Positions 7,860 through 14,800 of a stretch of 31,322 nt of DNA are shown here, one piece after another. The notes beneath the pieces were generated by a model. It saw only the letters and a program-made list of their open reading frames with translations. It was not told where the DNA came from and did no database searches. Position numbers and translations under genes: made by a program. How positions within the stretch are numbered: position 1 is the first letter of the stretch; the number at the start of each line of letters is the position of its first letter. Source of the stretch: an uncultured Candidatus Saccharibacteria bacterium (lineage in GTDB: Bacteria > Patescibacteriota > Saccharimonadia > Saccharimonadales > Saccharimonadaceae). The stretch covers positions 1 to 31,322 of the forward strand of contig CALHTM010000008.1 in the NCBI GenBank assembly GCA_938039975.1, read 5' to 3'.

Positions 7860-8242
7860 TTTTATTATGGAACAGCGCCGAGATGACAGTGCAGCTGGTG
7901 CTGATTAACGATGAAAAGCGGGTTGACTACGAGTGGGCTGCCGGGCGTAGCCTGGCACGCGATATGCTGGCATACTTGCGTGACCGGCTGGTTGAAAATG
8001 GCGCGAGTTTTGCTGATATTACCGGTATTGGTGTATTTCGCGGACCGGGCAGTTTCACAGGGCTGAGGATTGGCGTCGCGGTGTTGAACACGATTGCTCA
8101 TGAGCGGCATGTTCCGATTGTTGGCGCGACGGGTGATAACTGGCGTGAAATTTGCTTAGAACGCTTAGCTAAAAACGATAACGACGGTATCGTTTTGCCA
8201 GAGTATGGCGCCGAGGCTCGTATCACCAAACCGCGTAAATAG
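7856..8242 (+). CDS. tsaB: TsaB, N-terminal lobe only
   Basis: The GPGSFTGLRIGVA motif at about residues 62-74 identifies TsaB, the pseudo-chaperone subunit that dimerises with TsaD in t6A synthesis. The product is only 128 residues against about 220-230 in most bacteria. It keeps the first ASKHA-type lobe, with DNWREICLERL, and closes with PEYGAEARITKPRK, corresponding to the normal C-terminal end, so the second half of the protein is shortened internally and not simply cut off. The GTG start at 7856 overlaps the tsaE stop and follows CTGGAGGAG, a strong ribosome binding site. TsaD is not in the window. Confidence 0.88.
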   Translation: MILLWNSAEMTVQLVLINDEKRVDYEWAAGRSLARDMLAYLRDRLVENGASFADITGIGVFRGPGSFTGLRIGVAVLNTIAHERHVPIVGATGDNWREICLERLAKNDNDGIVLPEYGAEARITKPRK

Positions 8243-8272
8243 TTGCTTATTTTGTTATAAACGCGGTACAAT
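8243..8272 (+). promoter_or_regulatory. rny promoter
   Basis: TTGCTT at 8243-8248, an 18-base spacer and TACAAT at 8267-8272. It begins directly after the tsaB stop codon. The predicted leader to the rny ATG is about 95 bases, unusually long for this window. Confidence 0.55.
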
Positions 8273-8275
8273 GGT

Positions 8276-8296
8276 AATGTCTACGAATGTGACATT
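8276..8296 (+). promoter_or_regulatory. 21-base dyad in the rny leader
   Basis: AATGTC at 8276-8281 and GACATT at 8291-8296 form an exact inverted repeat with a 9-base spacer, covering the predicted transcription start of rny. It could be an operator or a 5'-terminal RNA hairpin. RNase Y often influences its own mRNA, but no link is shown here. Confidence 0.4.
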
Positions 8297-8373
8297 GATA
8301 AGTTTAAATTTTGATAATTTTGCGGTTTTTTGACTTGATGTGTTGACTAATTGCCGCGAAAGAAAGGAAAAAT

Positions 8374-9864
8374 ATGGTTGAGGGAATTATTGCCGCGATT
8401 GTTGGTATTATTGCTGGCGTGGGCGGTAAGGTGGTATATGATCGCCAACAAGAGACCAAGAGCAAAAATACGGCTGAACAGGTCATAGCGCAAGCTGAGC
8501 GCAAAGCTAGTGATATCGTACTCAAAGCTAAAGATGAAGCGCTGCGAATCGAGAAAGAGCGCCGCAAAGAGCTTCAAAAAACCGAGAATCGTCTGGCGGA
8601 CCGCGAGGAATCGCTTGACAAAAAGCTTGACCAGCTTGATAAACGCAGTGAAAAATTACGCAAGCAAGAAGACGAAGTTGAAGAATTGAAGAATGAAATT
8701 CGTGATATTCGTACGCGTCAGCAGGAAAAGCTTGAGAAAATTGCTGGCCTCAAGAAGAAAGATGCCGCTGATAAGTTGATGAAGATGACTGAACGCGACA
8801 TCAAGGGTGATCTACTAAATCTGGTTGCCAAAATGCAGCAAGACGTCGAAGCTGACGCCGAGGAGCGGGCGCAAACTATCCTCGTCGAAACGATGGAACG
8901 CATGGCTAGCGAGGTAACTGCTGAGCGCACGGTCACTGCGGTTAAGCTGCCAGACGACGACATGAAGGGTCGGATTATTGGCAAAGAAGGCCGTAATATT
9001 CAAGCAATGCAGCGCGTTACTGGCGTAGACTTCTTGGTTGATGACACGCCAGGCATGGTAGTTCTATCAAGCTTTGACCCGATTCGCCGCCAGGTAGCGC
9101 GTCTCGGTCTCGAGATGTTGATGAAAGATGGTCGTATTCACCCAGGGCGTATTGAAGAAGTCTTTGCGAAAGCTGAAAAGCAAATCGACAAGGAAACCCA
9201 GCGTGCTGGCGAAGATGCGGCGCGCGAAGTTGGCGTTACCGGTATCCCGCGCGATTTGTTAAAGCTACTTGGCGAGCTAAAGTTTCGGACCAGCTATGGT
9301 CAAAATGTTCTTAAGCATTCGACCGAAATGGCGCATATGGCTGGTATGATTGCTAGCGAGATTGGCGCTGATGTTCGTACTTCCAAAATAGCGACGCTGC
9401 TGCACGATATGGGCAAGGCAGTTACCCACAAAATTGAAGGCAAGCATCACCATATCGGTGCTGAGCTGGCCCGCAAAGCTGGCCTGAGCGAGGGTATCTG
9501 TCATGCGATTGAGGCTCATCACGACGATATTGAAGCGACTACGCCAGAGGCCATCGTCGTTCGTATTTGCGATGCAATCAGTGCTGCTCGGCCGGGTGCG
9601 CGTAATATCTCTGCTGAGAATTTCGCTGAGCGCATGCGTGATCTCGAAAATATTGCGACTGGTTTCCAAGGAATCGAGAAAGCATACGCCATAAGCGCCG
9701 GCCGCGAGATTCGCGTGATTGTCACGCCAGAGAAAATCGATGACCTTAGCGCTATCAAGCTAGCGCGTGATATTGCGACTAAGATTGAGTCAACTATGCA
9801 GTATCCTGGAACTATCAAGGTAAATGTTATCCGTGAAACGCGCGCGGTTGAGTTCGCCAAATAA
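8374..9864 (+). CDS. rny: Ribonuclease Y
   Basis: The 496-residue endoribonuclease has the standard order. There is an N-terminal membrane helix (residues 1-23, including IIAAIVGIIAGVGG), then a long charged coiled coil to about 175. The KH domain follows with GRIIGKEGRNIQAMQ, then the HD domain with LLHDMGKA and KHHHIGAELARKAG. The C-terminal region ends with AVEFAK. RNase Y is the membrane-bound initiator of mRNA decay in many Gram-positive and CPR bacteria that lack RNase E. The ATG at 8374 follows AAAGGAAA, a good ribosome binding site. The gene is monocistronic, with its own promoter and a shared terminator with the convergent sortase gene. Confidence 0.97.
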   Translation: MVEGIIAAIVGIIAGVGGKVVYDRQQETKSKNTAEQVIAQAERKASDIVLKAKDEALRIEKERRKELQKTENRLADREESLDKKLDQLDKRSEKLRKQEDEVEELKNEIRDIRTRQQEKLEKIAGLKKKDAADKLMKMTERDIKGDLLNLVAKMQQDVEADAEERAQTILVETMERMASEVTAERTVTAVKLPDDDMKGRIIGKEGRNIQAMQRVTGVDFLVDDTPGMVVLSSFDPIRRQVARLGLEMLMKDGRIHPGRIEEVFAKAEKQIDKETQRAGEDAAREVGVTGIPRDLLKLLGELKFRTSYGQNVLKHSTEMAHMAGMIASEIGADVRTSKIATLLHDMGKAVTHKIEGKHHHIGAELARKAGLSEGICHAIEAHHDDIEATTPEAIVVRICDAISAARPGARNISAENFAERMRDLENIATGFQGIEKAYAISAGREIRVIVTPEKIDDLSAIKLARDIATKIESTMQYPGTIKVNVIRETRAVEFAK

Positions 9865-9896
9865 CTACCTTTTTATCTGCCTGCAATTTATAATCA

Positions 9897-9931
9897 AAAT
9901 ACTCTACTGTACGACAACTGGTAGAGTATTT
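9897..9931. terminator. Bidirectional terminator between rny and sortase
   Basis: AAATACTCTAC at 9897-9907 pairs perfectly with GTAGAGTATTT at 9921-9931 across a 13-base loop. T-rich flanks occur on both strands. Its position between two converging genes suits termination both ways; the last base is the first base of the sortase stop codon. Confidence 0.85.
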
Positions 9932-10521
9932 TATTGTTCGACTTGACCGAGCAGTTTGCCTGTGATGACGATGCGGCCAGCATCAGAGCCGCCAAGTTCG
10001 CAACTGTATAGAGTCAGCTTTGCTTCTTGGGACGGAGCTTCGATTTCAGTCTGGTCTGGTTTGACATCAAATATTTTAGTGATTTCGTACGCATAGCGAG
10101 CACCTTCGTAGTCGACTACAATGTTATCGCCTAGTTTCATCTTATCAATGTTATAAAAAGGCGATTTCTCAACAGTACTCTGCGGCGTTGGCTGGATACT
10201 GAAGCGGTGGGCGGCAATAATGAAATTACCGCCATCTTTGGGATTGCCATGGTTTGGCTGTCGCCATTCAGCACCGCGATCGAGTGCGGTGCGGCCTTTG
10301 TCGTAGTGAATATTGACGCCGATGCGCGGTATAACAATGCGGTTCTCGCCGATTTTGGCTTTTGGCAGCGATTTAGTATCAATCGGCTTGGTGAAAATCA
10401 GAGGTGCCACTGACGGCGATAAGGTCAGCATCATAAAATACACGCCAGTGCTAATCAGGCATATCGCCACTGCAAAAATAGCATATGGACGGCGGTGCTT
10501 TTTTTGTTTGATCGAGAGCAA
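9931..10521 (-). CDS. Sortase (class D/E-like)
   Basis: The 196-residue product has an N-terminal membrane helix (about residues 12-36) and then a sortase catalytic domain. The conserved His is in IIAAHRFS, the nucleophilic Cys in LYSCELGG and the catalytic Arg in GRIVITGKL, in the correct order and spacing. Sortases cut sorting signals of exported proteins and join them to the cell wall or to other proteins. No LPXTG-like substrate is encoded beside it, so its clients are elsewhere. The start is TTG at 10521, preceded by TTTAGGAGG, the strongest Shine-Dalgarno in the window. An extended -10 (TGTTATACT) lies upstream. Confidence 0.9.
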   Translation of the reverse strand: MLSIKQKKHRRPYAIFAVAICLISTGVYFMMLTLSPSVAPLIFTKPIDTKSLPKAKIGENRIVIPRIGVNIHYDKGRTALDRGAEWRQPNHGNPKDGGNFIIAAHRFSIQPTPQSTVEKSPFYNIDKMKLGDNIVVDYEGARYAYEITKIFDVKPDQTEIEAPSQEAKLTLYSCELGGSDAGRIVITGKLLGQVEQ

Positions 10522-10549
10522 CTAACCTCCTAAACGATTATTCGTTAGT

Positions 10550-10558
10550 AGTATAACA
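10550..10558 (-). promoter_or_regulatory. Extended -10 promoter of the sortase gene
   Basis: TGTTATACT on the minus strand fits TGnTATAAT-type extended -10 boxes. It leaves a leader of about 20 bases that contains the imperfect palindrome CTAAACGA/TCGTTAG just before the ribosome binding site. Confidence 0.5.
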
Positions 10559-10574
10559 TAATTATTTTGATATG

Positions 10575-10607
10575 AAAAACACCTCTTGACAAAGAAAAGG
10601 CGTTTTT
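10575..10607 (-). terminator. Enolase terminator
   Basis: On the minus strand AAAAACGCC and GGTGTTTTT pair with one G-T wobble around a 15-base loop, ending in a T run. It starts about 33 bases after the eno stop and lies between eno and the sortase promoter. Confidence 0.65.
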
Positions 10608-10639
10608 CGCTTTGTTAGAAGTAAAACCTACAGTTTTAT

Positions 10640-11920
10640 TTATTCGCTAAATGGCTGCGCTAGCGTCAATGATTGGTCAGCTTCGGCGATACGTAATAAC
10701 TCGTTATATTTAGCGACACGATCGGTTCGCGATAGCGATCCAGTTTTAATCTGGCCGCAACCCAGGCCAACGGCCAAGTGGCTGATTGTCGTGTCTTCGG
10801 TTTCGCCAGAGCGATGGCTCATGACAGTGCGCCAGCCAGCATTTTGCGCCATTTTAACAGCTTGAATAGTCTCGGTTAGCGAGCCGATTTGATTTGGTTT
10901 AACTAGCAGCGCGTTGGCAGTTTGTTCAGTGATAGCTCGCTTAATCAGCGAGGTGTTCGTGACAAGCAAATCGTCGCCGACTAGCTGGATGCGGTCGCCG
11001 AGCCGTTCGCGCAGCAGCTTCCAGCCATCCCAATCATTTTCGGCTAGTCCGTCCTCAATTGAAATAATTGGAAATTCATTTGTCAAGGCTTCTAGCCAAT
11101 CAACCATTTCACTGCTTGATAGCGACTTGCCTTCGCATTTAAGCTCGTAGCGTCCGTCTTGATAGAATTCGCTTGACGCAGCATCCATCGCAAAGACAAC
11201 GTCGCGGCCGAGTTCGTAGCCGGCGTTTTGAATGGCTTCGGATAATAAGGCTAGCGCTTCGCGATTACCGTTGCGGACGCGCGGTGCGTAGCCGCCTTCA
11301 TCGCCGACAGTAGTTGGATAATCATAATTTTTTAGCACTTTGGCTAGCGCATGAAAGATCTCAGTACCCATTTTGAGTGTGTCTGCAAAAGTCTGCGCAC
11401 CTTTACAAATGATCATAAACTCTTGAATATCGGTTGCGAAAGCTGCGTGAGCGCCGCCATTGAGCACGTTCATCATTGGCAATGGCAGGACAGGTGTACT
11501 GTCGGTCATTTCTGCGACGTAGCGCCATAGCGGCTGATTTTTAGCACTGGCGGCAGCTTTAGCAGCGGCTAGGCTGACGCTGAGAATGGCGTTAGCGCCG
11601 AGCTTGGATTTATTATCGGTGCCGTCTAAATCGAGCATTATCTGGTCGAGAGCAGCTTGGTCGCTGGCGTCGTGTCCAGCTAGCGCTGGTGCAATGACTT
11701 CGTTAACATTGCGTACTGCCTGGTAAACCGCTTTGCCCGACCAGTCAATACCGCCATCGCGCAATTCAAGCGCTTCAGCCGAGCCAGTGCTAGCGCCGCT
11801 CGGTACGGCAGCACGGCCAAGCGTGCCGTTACTTAAAATAACGTCTGCTTCAACGGTTGGGTTGCCACGGCTGTCGAGGATTTGTCTTGCTTTGATTGAT
11901 TGAATTGTGAAATCGTTCAT
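10640..11920 (-). CDS. eno: Enolase
   Basis: The 426-residue enzyme converts 2-phosphoglycerate to phosphoenolpyruvate. Seen in order: ARQILDSRGNPTVEAD, VPSGASTGSAEALELRD, SIEDGLAENDWDGW, VGDDLLVTN, the catalytic Lys in LLVKPNQIGSLTET, and the loop SHRSGETEDTTI. The length matches bacterial enolases. The start is ATG 11920 (MNDFTIQSIKA); the longer frame to 12028 runs through the divergent promoter region and is not used. TATAAT ends 6 bases before the ATG, so the mRNA should be leaderless. It is transcribed away from gpmA, the gene for the preceding glycolytic step, so the two share one 96-base control region. Confidence 0.97.
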   Translation of the reverse strand: MNDFTIQSIKARQILDSRGNPTVEADVILSNGTLGRAAVPSGASTGSAEALELRDGGIDWSGKAVYQAVRNVNEVIAPALAGHDASDQAALDQIMLDLDGTDNKSKLGANAILSVSLAAAKAAASAKNQPLWRYVAEMTDSTPVLPLPMMNVLNGGAHAAFATDIQEFMIICKGAQTFADTLKMGTEIFHALAKVLKNYDYPTTVGDEGGYAPRVRNGNREALALLSEAIQNAGYELGRDVVFAMDAASSEFYQDGRYELKCEGKSLSSSEMVDWLEALTNEFPIISIEDGLAENDWDGWKLLRERLGDRIQLVGDDLLVTNTSLIKRAITEQTANALLVKPNQIGSLTETIQAVKMAQNAGWRTVMSHRSGETEDTTISHLAVGLGCGQIKTGSLSRTDRVAKYNELLRIAEADQSLTLAQPFSE

Positions 11921-11926
11921 AGTTAT

Positions 11927-11935
11927 ATTATAGCA
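11927..11935 (-). promoter_or_regulatory. Extended -10 promoter of eno, leaderless
   Basis: TGCTATAAT on the minus strand is a perfect extended -10, ending 6 bases before the eno ATG. No ribosome binding site can fit in the remaining space. Confidence 0.75.
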
Positions 11936-11981
11936 TTTAATACAGAAGACTAGACTGTTTGAAATCTCACGGATAAAATAT

Positions 11982-12010
11982 TTCAGACAACTTGATTTTC
12001 GCGGTATAAT
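11982..12010 (+). promoter_or_regulatory. gpmA promoter, leaderless
   Basis: TATAAT at 12005-12010 ends 6 bases before the ATG at 12017. A weak -35 candidate, TTCAGA at 11982-11987, sits 17 bases upstream. Confidence 0.65.
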
Positions 12011-12016
12011 GAATTT

Positions 12017-12670
12017 ATGGAAGTGCAAAAACAGGGAATTTTAGTTATTAGCCGCCACGCAGAAAGTGAGTGGAATTTATTAGGTAAGTGGACTGGCTGG
12101 ACAGATGTTAATCTGACAGAAAAAGGCATGCGCGAAGCCGAGCAGCTTGGTGAAATTATTCGCGATATTCACTTTGATGCCGCTTATACTAGCGAGCTCA
12201 AACGTACGCAGCAAACCTGTGATGGAATTCTGCGCGGCAAGGGCGACCAGGCGGATCTCGAACGGATTATCGCCAAGCCGCTTAACGAGCGCGATTACGG
12301 CGACTTAACCGGCAAAAACAAATGGGAAGTCAAAGACGAGATTGGCAGTGAGGCATTTCAGGGAATTCGCCGTGGCTGGGATTACCCGGTACCGGGCGGC
12401 GAAACGCTCAAAGATGTTTACACGCGGGCAATTCCGTACTTTCAAAACGAAATCTTGCCGCGGCTGCAAAGAGGCGAAAATATCCTGCTTGTTTCGCACG
12501 GTAATACTATTCGCGCACTGATGAAGTATCTCGACCAGATTCCTGATGAAGAGATTGGTAAAGTGGAAATGCCGTTTGGTACGCTGCTTGTCTATAAATT
12601 TGATGCTGGTCATCAATTGCCGCTAGATAAGCAAACGCGCACTATAGACATCATTCCGCCGAAGGCTTAA
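12017..12670 (+). CDS. gpmA: 2,3-bisphosphoglycerate-dependent phosphoglycerate mutase
   Basis: The 217-residue histidine-phosphatase-fold enzyme interconverts 3- and 2-phosphoglycerate. It carries the phospho-acceptor His in SRHAESEWN, then GWTDVNLTEKGMREAE, YTSELKRTQQT, LNERDYGDLTGKNK and the second active-site His in VSHGNTIRALMKYL. In the first motif the usual Gly of RHGxSxWN is Ala, a minor variant. Length and motifs favour the dPGM family over broad-specificity phosphatases. Its stop lies one base from the stop of the convergent membrane gene. No terminator is seen in the gap, so the two transcripts must overlap. Confidence 0.95.
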   Translation: MEVQKQGILVISRHAESEWNLLGKWTGWTDVNLTEKGMREAEQLGEIIRDIHFDAAYTSELKRTQQTCDGILRGKGDQADLERIIAKPLNERDYGDLTGKNKWEVKDEIGSEAFQGIRRGWDYPVPGGETLKDVYTRAIPYFQNEILPRLQRGENILLVSHGNTIRALMKYLDQIPDEEIGKVEMPFGTLLVYKFDAGHQLPLDKQTRTIDIIPPKA

Positions 12671-12671
12671 A

Positions 12672-13274
12672 TTACCAAATTTCTTTGTGCGGCACGCGTA
12701 GGATTTTAGCTAAGGCATATTGGATAAGCCAATAAACAGCTGATACCACTAAGCAGAAATTACCGACAATAGTCATAACTTGGTGCGGTAGTTTAGGAAT
12801 TGTCGGCGCAAAGAGCAGCAGAATGACCGGCAGAACCGTCAATATTAATTTAATGCAAATTATCAGTTTGTACGATAAGTTTAATTTCCATTTTTTTGCT
12901 GGTTGTTGTTTTGGCGGGCGGGTATTGGCGGCTATCACGTTGGCTGCCGAATGCGTGATTTTAGCGCCAGTCTTGCCGATTTTCTTTGGCAATCCTATCA
13001 GCGTGATTATTGACATAACAATAATCGCAGCTGTAATGGCAATAGAGACGATGGCAATGAAAGGGGCGGCGTCGCTATAGCATCCAGAGTGGCTCACGAC
13101 GGGGCGAGGCGCTTGGCGTTCTGGTAGAAAAATCTTTTGTACAGCTTCTGATTGGAATAATGGATATAGTAATATAATTGCCGTCCATGTCCACTGCAAA
13201 AATACTGACAAATACCCTAATGTGCCAAAAATATTAACGACTATGCGGCGGCGCGAGTGTTGTTTGCTTTTCAT
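12672..13274 (-). CDS. Four-helix membrane protein, unknown function
   Basis: The 200-residue product has a basic start (MKSKQHSRRR) and hydrophobic segments at about residues 11-36, 70-92, 125-145 and 152-176. A loop with Gly-Cys-Tyr lies between helices 1 and 2, and a basic, Pro/Gln-rich loop (RPPKQQPAKKWK) precedes helix 3. No family was recognised. ATG 13274 is chosen over the upstream Met at 13319 because a TATCAT box ends 6 bases before it, the spacing seen at other genes here. Its end abuts gpmA. Confidence 0.7.
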   Translation of the reverse strand: MKSKQHSRRRIVVNIFGTLGYLSVFLQWTWTAIILLYPLFQSEAVQKIFLPERQAPRPVVSHSGCYSDAAPFIAIVSIAITAAIIVMSIITLIGLPKKIGKTGAKITHSAANVIAANTRPPKQQPAKKWKLNLSYKLIICIKLILTVLPVILLLFAPTIPKLPHQVMTIVGNFCLVVSAVYWLIQYALAKILRVPHKEIW

Positions 13275-13280
13275 ATAGTT

Positions 13281-13289
13281 ATGATAGCA
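13281..13289 (-). promoter_or_regulatory. Extended -10 promoter, leaderless
   Basis: TGCTATCAT on the minus strand ends 6 bases before the ATG at 13274. It fits the extended -10 form with one change in the hexamer. Confidence 0.6.
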
Positions 13290-13325
13290 TGAGGAGTATA
13301 AGAGGGCAAAACAAGGCAAATAACA

Positions 13326-13351
13326 AAACCTGCCGTTTGGCAGGCAGGTTT
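13326..13351 (-). terminator. Terminator of the TM2/secreted-protein operon
   Basis: AAACCTGCC at 13326-13334 pairs perfectly with GGCAGGTTT at 13343-13351 over an 8-base loop. The T-rich tail is on the minus-strand side (TTTTGTTATTTG), so it should end the transcript coming from 14376 through 13479. The 127 bases between it and the TM2 gene stop hold only AT-rich sequence with a short GTTAT/ATAAC palindrome. Confidence 0.7.
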
Positions 13352-13478
13352 ATATTCCAGGTGATCGGTTTGTAGCGATGTGTAACGAGCCTACAATGTA
13401 GACTGATTATATCTGGCGTTATATATAGATAACATGATGAGTTATGATAATGACTGTGAAATTGCAGCGGTTTAGTTA

Positions 13479-13703
13479 TTATCCTTGCTCATTGCGTATA
13501 TTTGTGTTGACGAAACCACGCTTAGTCATCGCCTCATCAAATGTTTTGTTCATATAAAGCAAATCTATAAACCACCCAAACAGAAAATAGTTCATGGCGA
13601 TACAGCGTAAGAACATACCCTTGAGATTGCCTAAATAAAAGCGATTAATAGGTAGTATAAAGCTACAGGCGGTGAGTATTTTGTAAGTTCTTCGGTCTTT
13701 CAT
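13479..13703 (-). CDS. TM2-domain membrane protein
   Basis: The 74-residue product has two hydrophobic segments joined by a short turn. It shows the TM2 signature NRFYLGNLKGMF followed by FGWFIDLLYM, where the Asp after the second Gly-Trp is the conserved acidic residue. TM2 proteins are small helical-hairpin membrane proteins of uncertain role. The segment after the hairpin (NKTFDEAMTKRGF) is hydrophilic. ATG 13703 lies nine bases after the stop of the upstream secreted-protein gene, so they form one operon. The ribosome binding site is weak, so translation probably depends on coupling. Confidence 0.75.
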   Translation of the reverse strand: MKDRRTYKILTACSFILPINRFYLGNLKGMFLRCIAMNYFLFGWFIDLLYMNKTFDEAMTKRGFVNTNIRNEQG

Positions 13704-13712
13704 AACGCATCA

Positions 13713-14186
13713 CTAGCGGTCGTCTGTAGTACCCGCTGGACACGTTTGATTTCTATTAGGTACATTAGTCGTAATTACAGTTATATTGTCGCCGTCTTGC
13801 CGTATGTCGCTCACAATATATGCATCCCAACCAAGCCTATCGCTACAACTGGTCGCGCTGGCATTTGTAAATTGTTCTGTATGGTCTTGATTAGCCGCTG
13901 GTACTTTTTCATTTTCGTATTTAGCTGTTACGGCGTAACCTTTAGTCTTTAAGTCATGGAATACTACTAGTCCTTCTTTGCCTGTAAAGTCCGCTTTGTT
14001 GAGTACTGGTAATTTACCAACTTTTTGCGTGTTATCGGTGTTGTTTGCTGGTGGATTAGTGGCTGTGTTGTTAGTTGTCGTAGTGTCTTGTGTCATTAAT
14101 CCAATAATACCCAAGACAACCACCACGATAACCCAGAACCACCACTTCTTAAAGATTTGTTTGCCTAGTATTTTGTCGTTCGTCAT
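13713..14186 (-). CDS. Membrane-anchored extracellular protein, unknown family
   Basis: The 157-residue product begins with MTNDKILGKQIFKKWW and one long hydrophobic helix (about residues 16-33). A Thr/Asn/Pro-rich linker to about 53 follows, then a soluble domain of about 100 residues containing two Cys (SATSCSDRLGW and NQTCPAG), which could form a disulfide outside the cell. The FKKWWFWVIVVVVLG type of anchor is common in small exposed proteins of Gram-positive bacteria. The start is supported by GAGGAG six bases upstream. It is the first gene after the folded leader at 14236-14376, so its expression is probably controlled by attenuation there. Confidence 0.7.
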   Translation of the reverse strand: MTNDKILGKQIFKKWWFWVIVVVVLGIIGLMTQDTTTTNNTATNPPANNTDNTQKVGKLPVLNKADFTGKEGLVVFHDLKTKGYAVTAKYENEKVPAANQDHTEQFTNASATSCSDRLGWDAYIVSDIRQDGDNITVITTNVPNRNQTCPAGTTDDR

Positions 14187-14235
14187 TGTTTACTCCTCTT
14201 GCTTAGCTTGTATTGCCCTCACAAGAGTACCAAGC

Positions 14236-14376
14236 AAAAAAGGACACCGTGAGGTGTTCTAAGCCTTTATCACAACAAGTTTCCGCCTATTGTTTACACG
14301 GTGTCCTTTTCAAAAGCGGACACCGTACGGACAAATCCGTTACGGTTTCTTGCTGTGTATTAAAAGCTTAGAACTC
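14236..14376 (-). ncRNA. Structured leader RNA with alternative hairpins and terminator
   Basis: Read on the minus strand, about 140 bases after a TATAAT box fold strongly. An outer stem pairs GTTCTAAGC (14374-14366) with GCTTAGAAC (14264-14256), continued by CACAGCAAG with CTTGTTGTG. Inside, ACGGTGTCC and GGACACCGT (14326-14318 with 14306-14298) make a perfect nine-base hairpin. The same GGACACCGTG can instead pair, over 14 bases including the flanking A/T, with CACGGTGTCC at 14251-14242, which runs into six T. These are mutually exclusive terminator and anti-terminator forms. No T-box, tRNA-like or known riboswitch core was recognised. It could alternatively be a palindromic mobile-element end. 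Confidence 0.5.
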
Positions 14377-14380
14377 TTTT

Positions 14381-14386
14381 ATTATA
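14381..14386 (-). promoter_or_regulatory. -10 box for the structured leader
   Basis: TATAAT on the minus strand. Transcription would begin near 14375, right at the 5' arm of the outer stem of the leader. No good -35 is present. Confidence 0.5.
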
Positions 14387-14461
14387 TCAAAAAGCCTATA
14401 GCATTTCATACGCCATAAAAACGTTAAATCTTATTGCGAGACATTATATTAAGTAGGTAGT

Positions 14462-14720
14462 ATGGTGAACGAGAAAAAGACACGAACGTACAAGGAGCAA
14501 GAATTTATCTACCAATCCCAGATTAATGCAGTAAGTACTATATCTACGACTGTTCAAAAGGAGTTGGACTTACAACGCAGGATTTGATAGAAAAAACGCA
14601 GCGTATCGCAAGGTTGTATTTAATTTCCATACTGAAGACAATTCTGTATTTGTTATAAAACTAAATCCACCATACCATATGATGGTGGATTTAAGCGAAA
14701 ATACTATATGGTCGGGGTGA
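14462..14720 (+). pseudogene. Possible decayed gene between leader RNA and tRNA-Pro
   Basis: ATG 14462 opens a 41-codon frame (MVNEKKTRTYKEQEF start) that stops at 14587. In the +1 frame, codons up to 14720 give a protein-like stretch (GFDRKNAAYRKVVFNF, then FVIKLNPPYHMMVDL) without a start of its own, running into the tRNA. A single shift near 14575 would join them. No family was recognised. The stretch around NPPYHMMVDL coincides with the hairpin at 14663-14692, so part of the open frame may be chance. This is low-confidence debris; no intact gene is supported between 14400 and 14708. Confidence 0.25.
14663..14692 (-). terminator. Terminator downstream of tRNA-Pro
   Basis: AAATCCACCAT at 14663-14673 and ATGGTGGATTT at 14682-14692 form a perfect 11-base stem with an 8-base loop. 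On the minus strand it is followed by AGTTTTAT. It lies 16 bases after the CCA end of the tRNA. Confidence 0.7.
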
Positions 14721-14784
14721 AAGGACTCAAACCTTCGACCTCACGGTCCCAAACCGCGCGCGCTATCAACTGCGCCACACCCCG
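14709..14784 (-). tRNA. tRNA-Pro (UGG)
   Basis: A 76-base cloverleaf with acceptor CGGGGTG/CACCCCG, anticodon loop TTTGGGA (anticodon TGG), discriminator A and an encoded CCA. C1-G72 and A73 agree with bacterial tRNA-Pro. Two normally invariant bases are changed: position 19 is A (D-loop AGTTGATA) and position 56 is T (T-loop TTTGAGT), so the usual G19-C56 tertiary pair would be A19-U56. Confidence 0.95.
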
Positions 14785-14800
14785 ATAGATGTACAAAGCT

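Noticed and set aside
12305..12616. 103-codon ORF antisense to gpmA
   Set aside because: Shadow of a well-supported enzyme gene; no ribosome binding site or family features.
13434..13475. 13-codon ORF in the gap after the TM2 gene
   Set aside because: No ribosome binding site and no conservation evidence; the gap is AT-rich non-coding sequence.
14236..14330. CRISPR-like repeats (three GGACACCGT copies)
   Set aside because: Only three short copies, one inverted, with unequal spacing and no cas genes. They are arms of hairpins.
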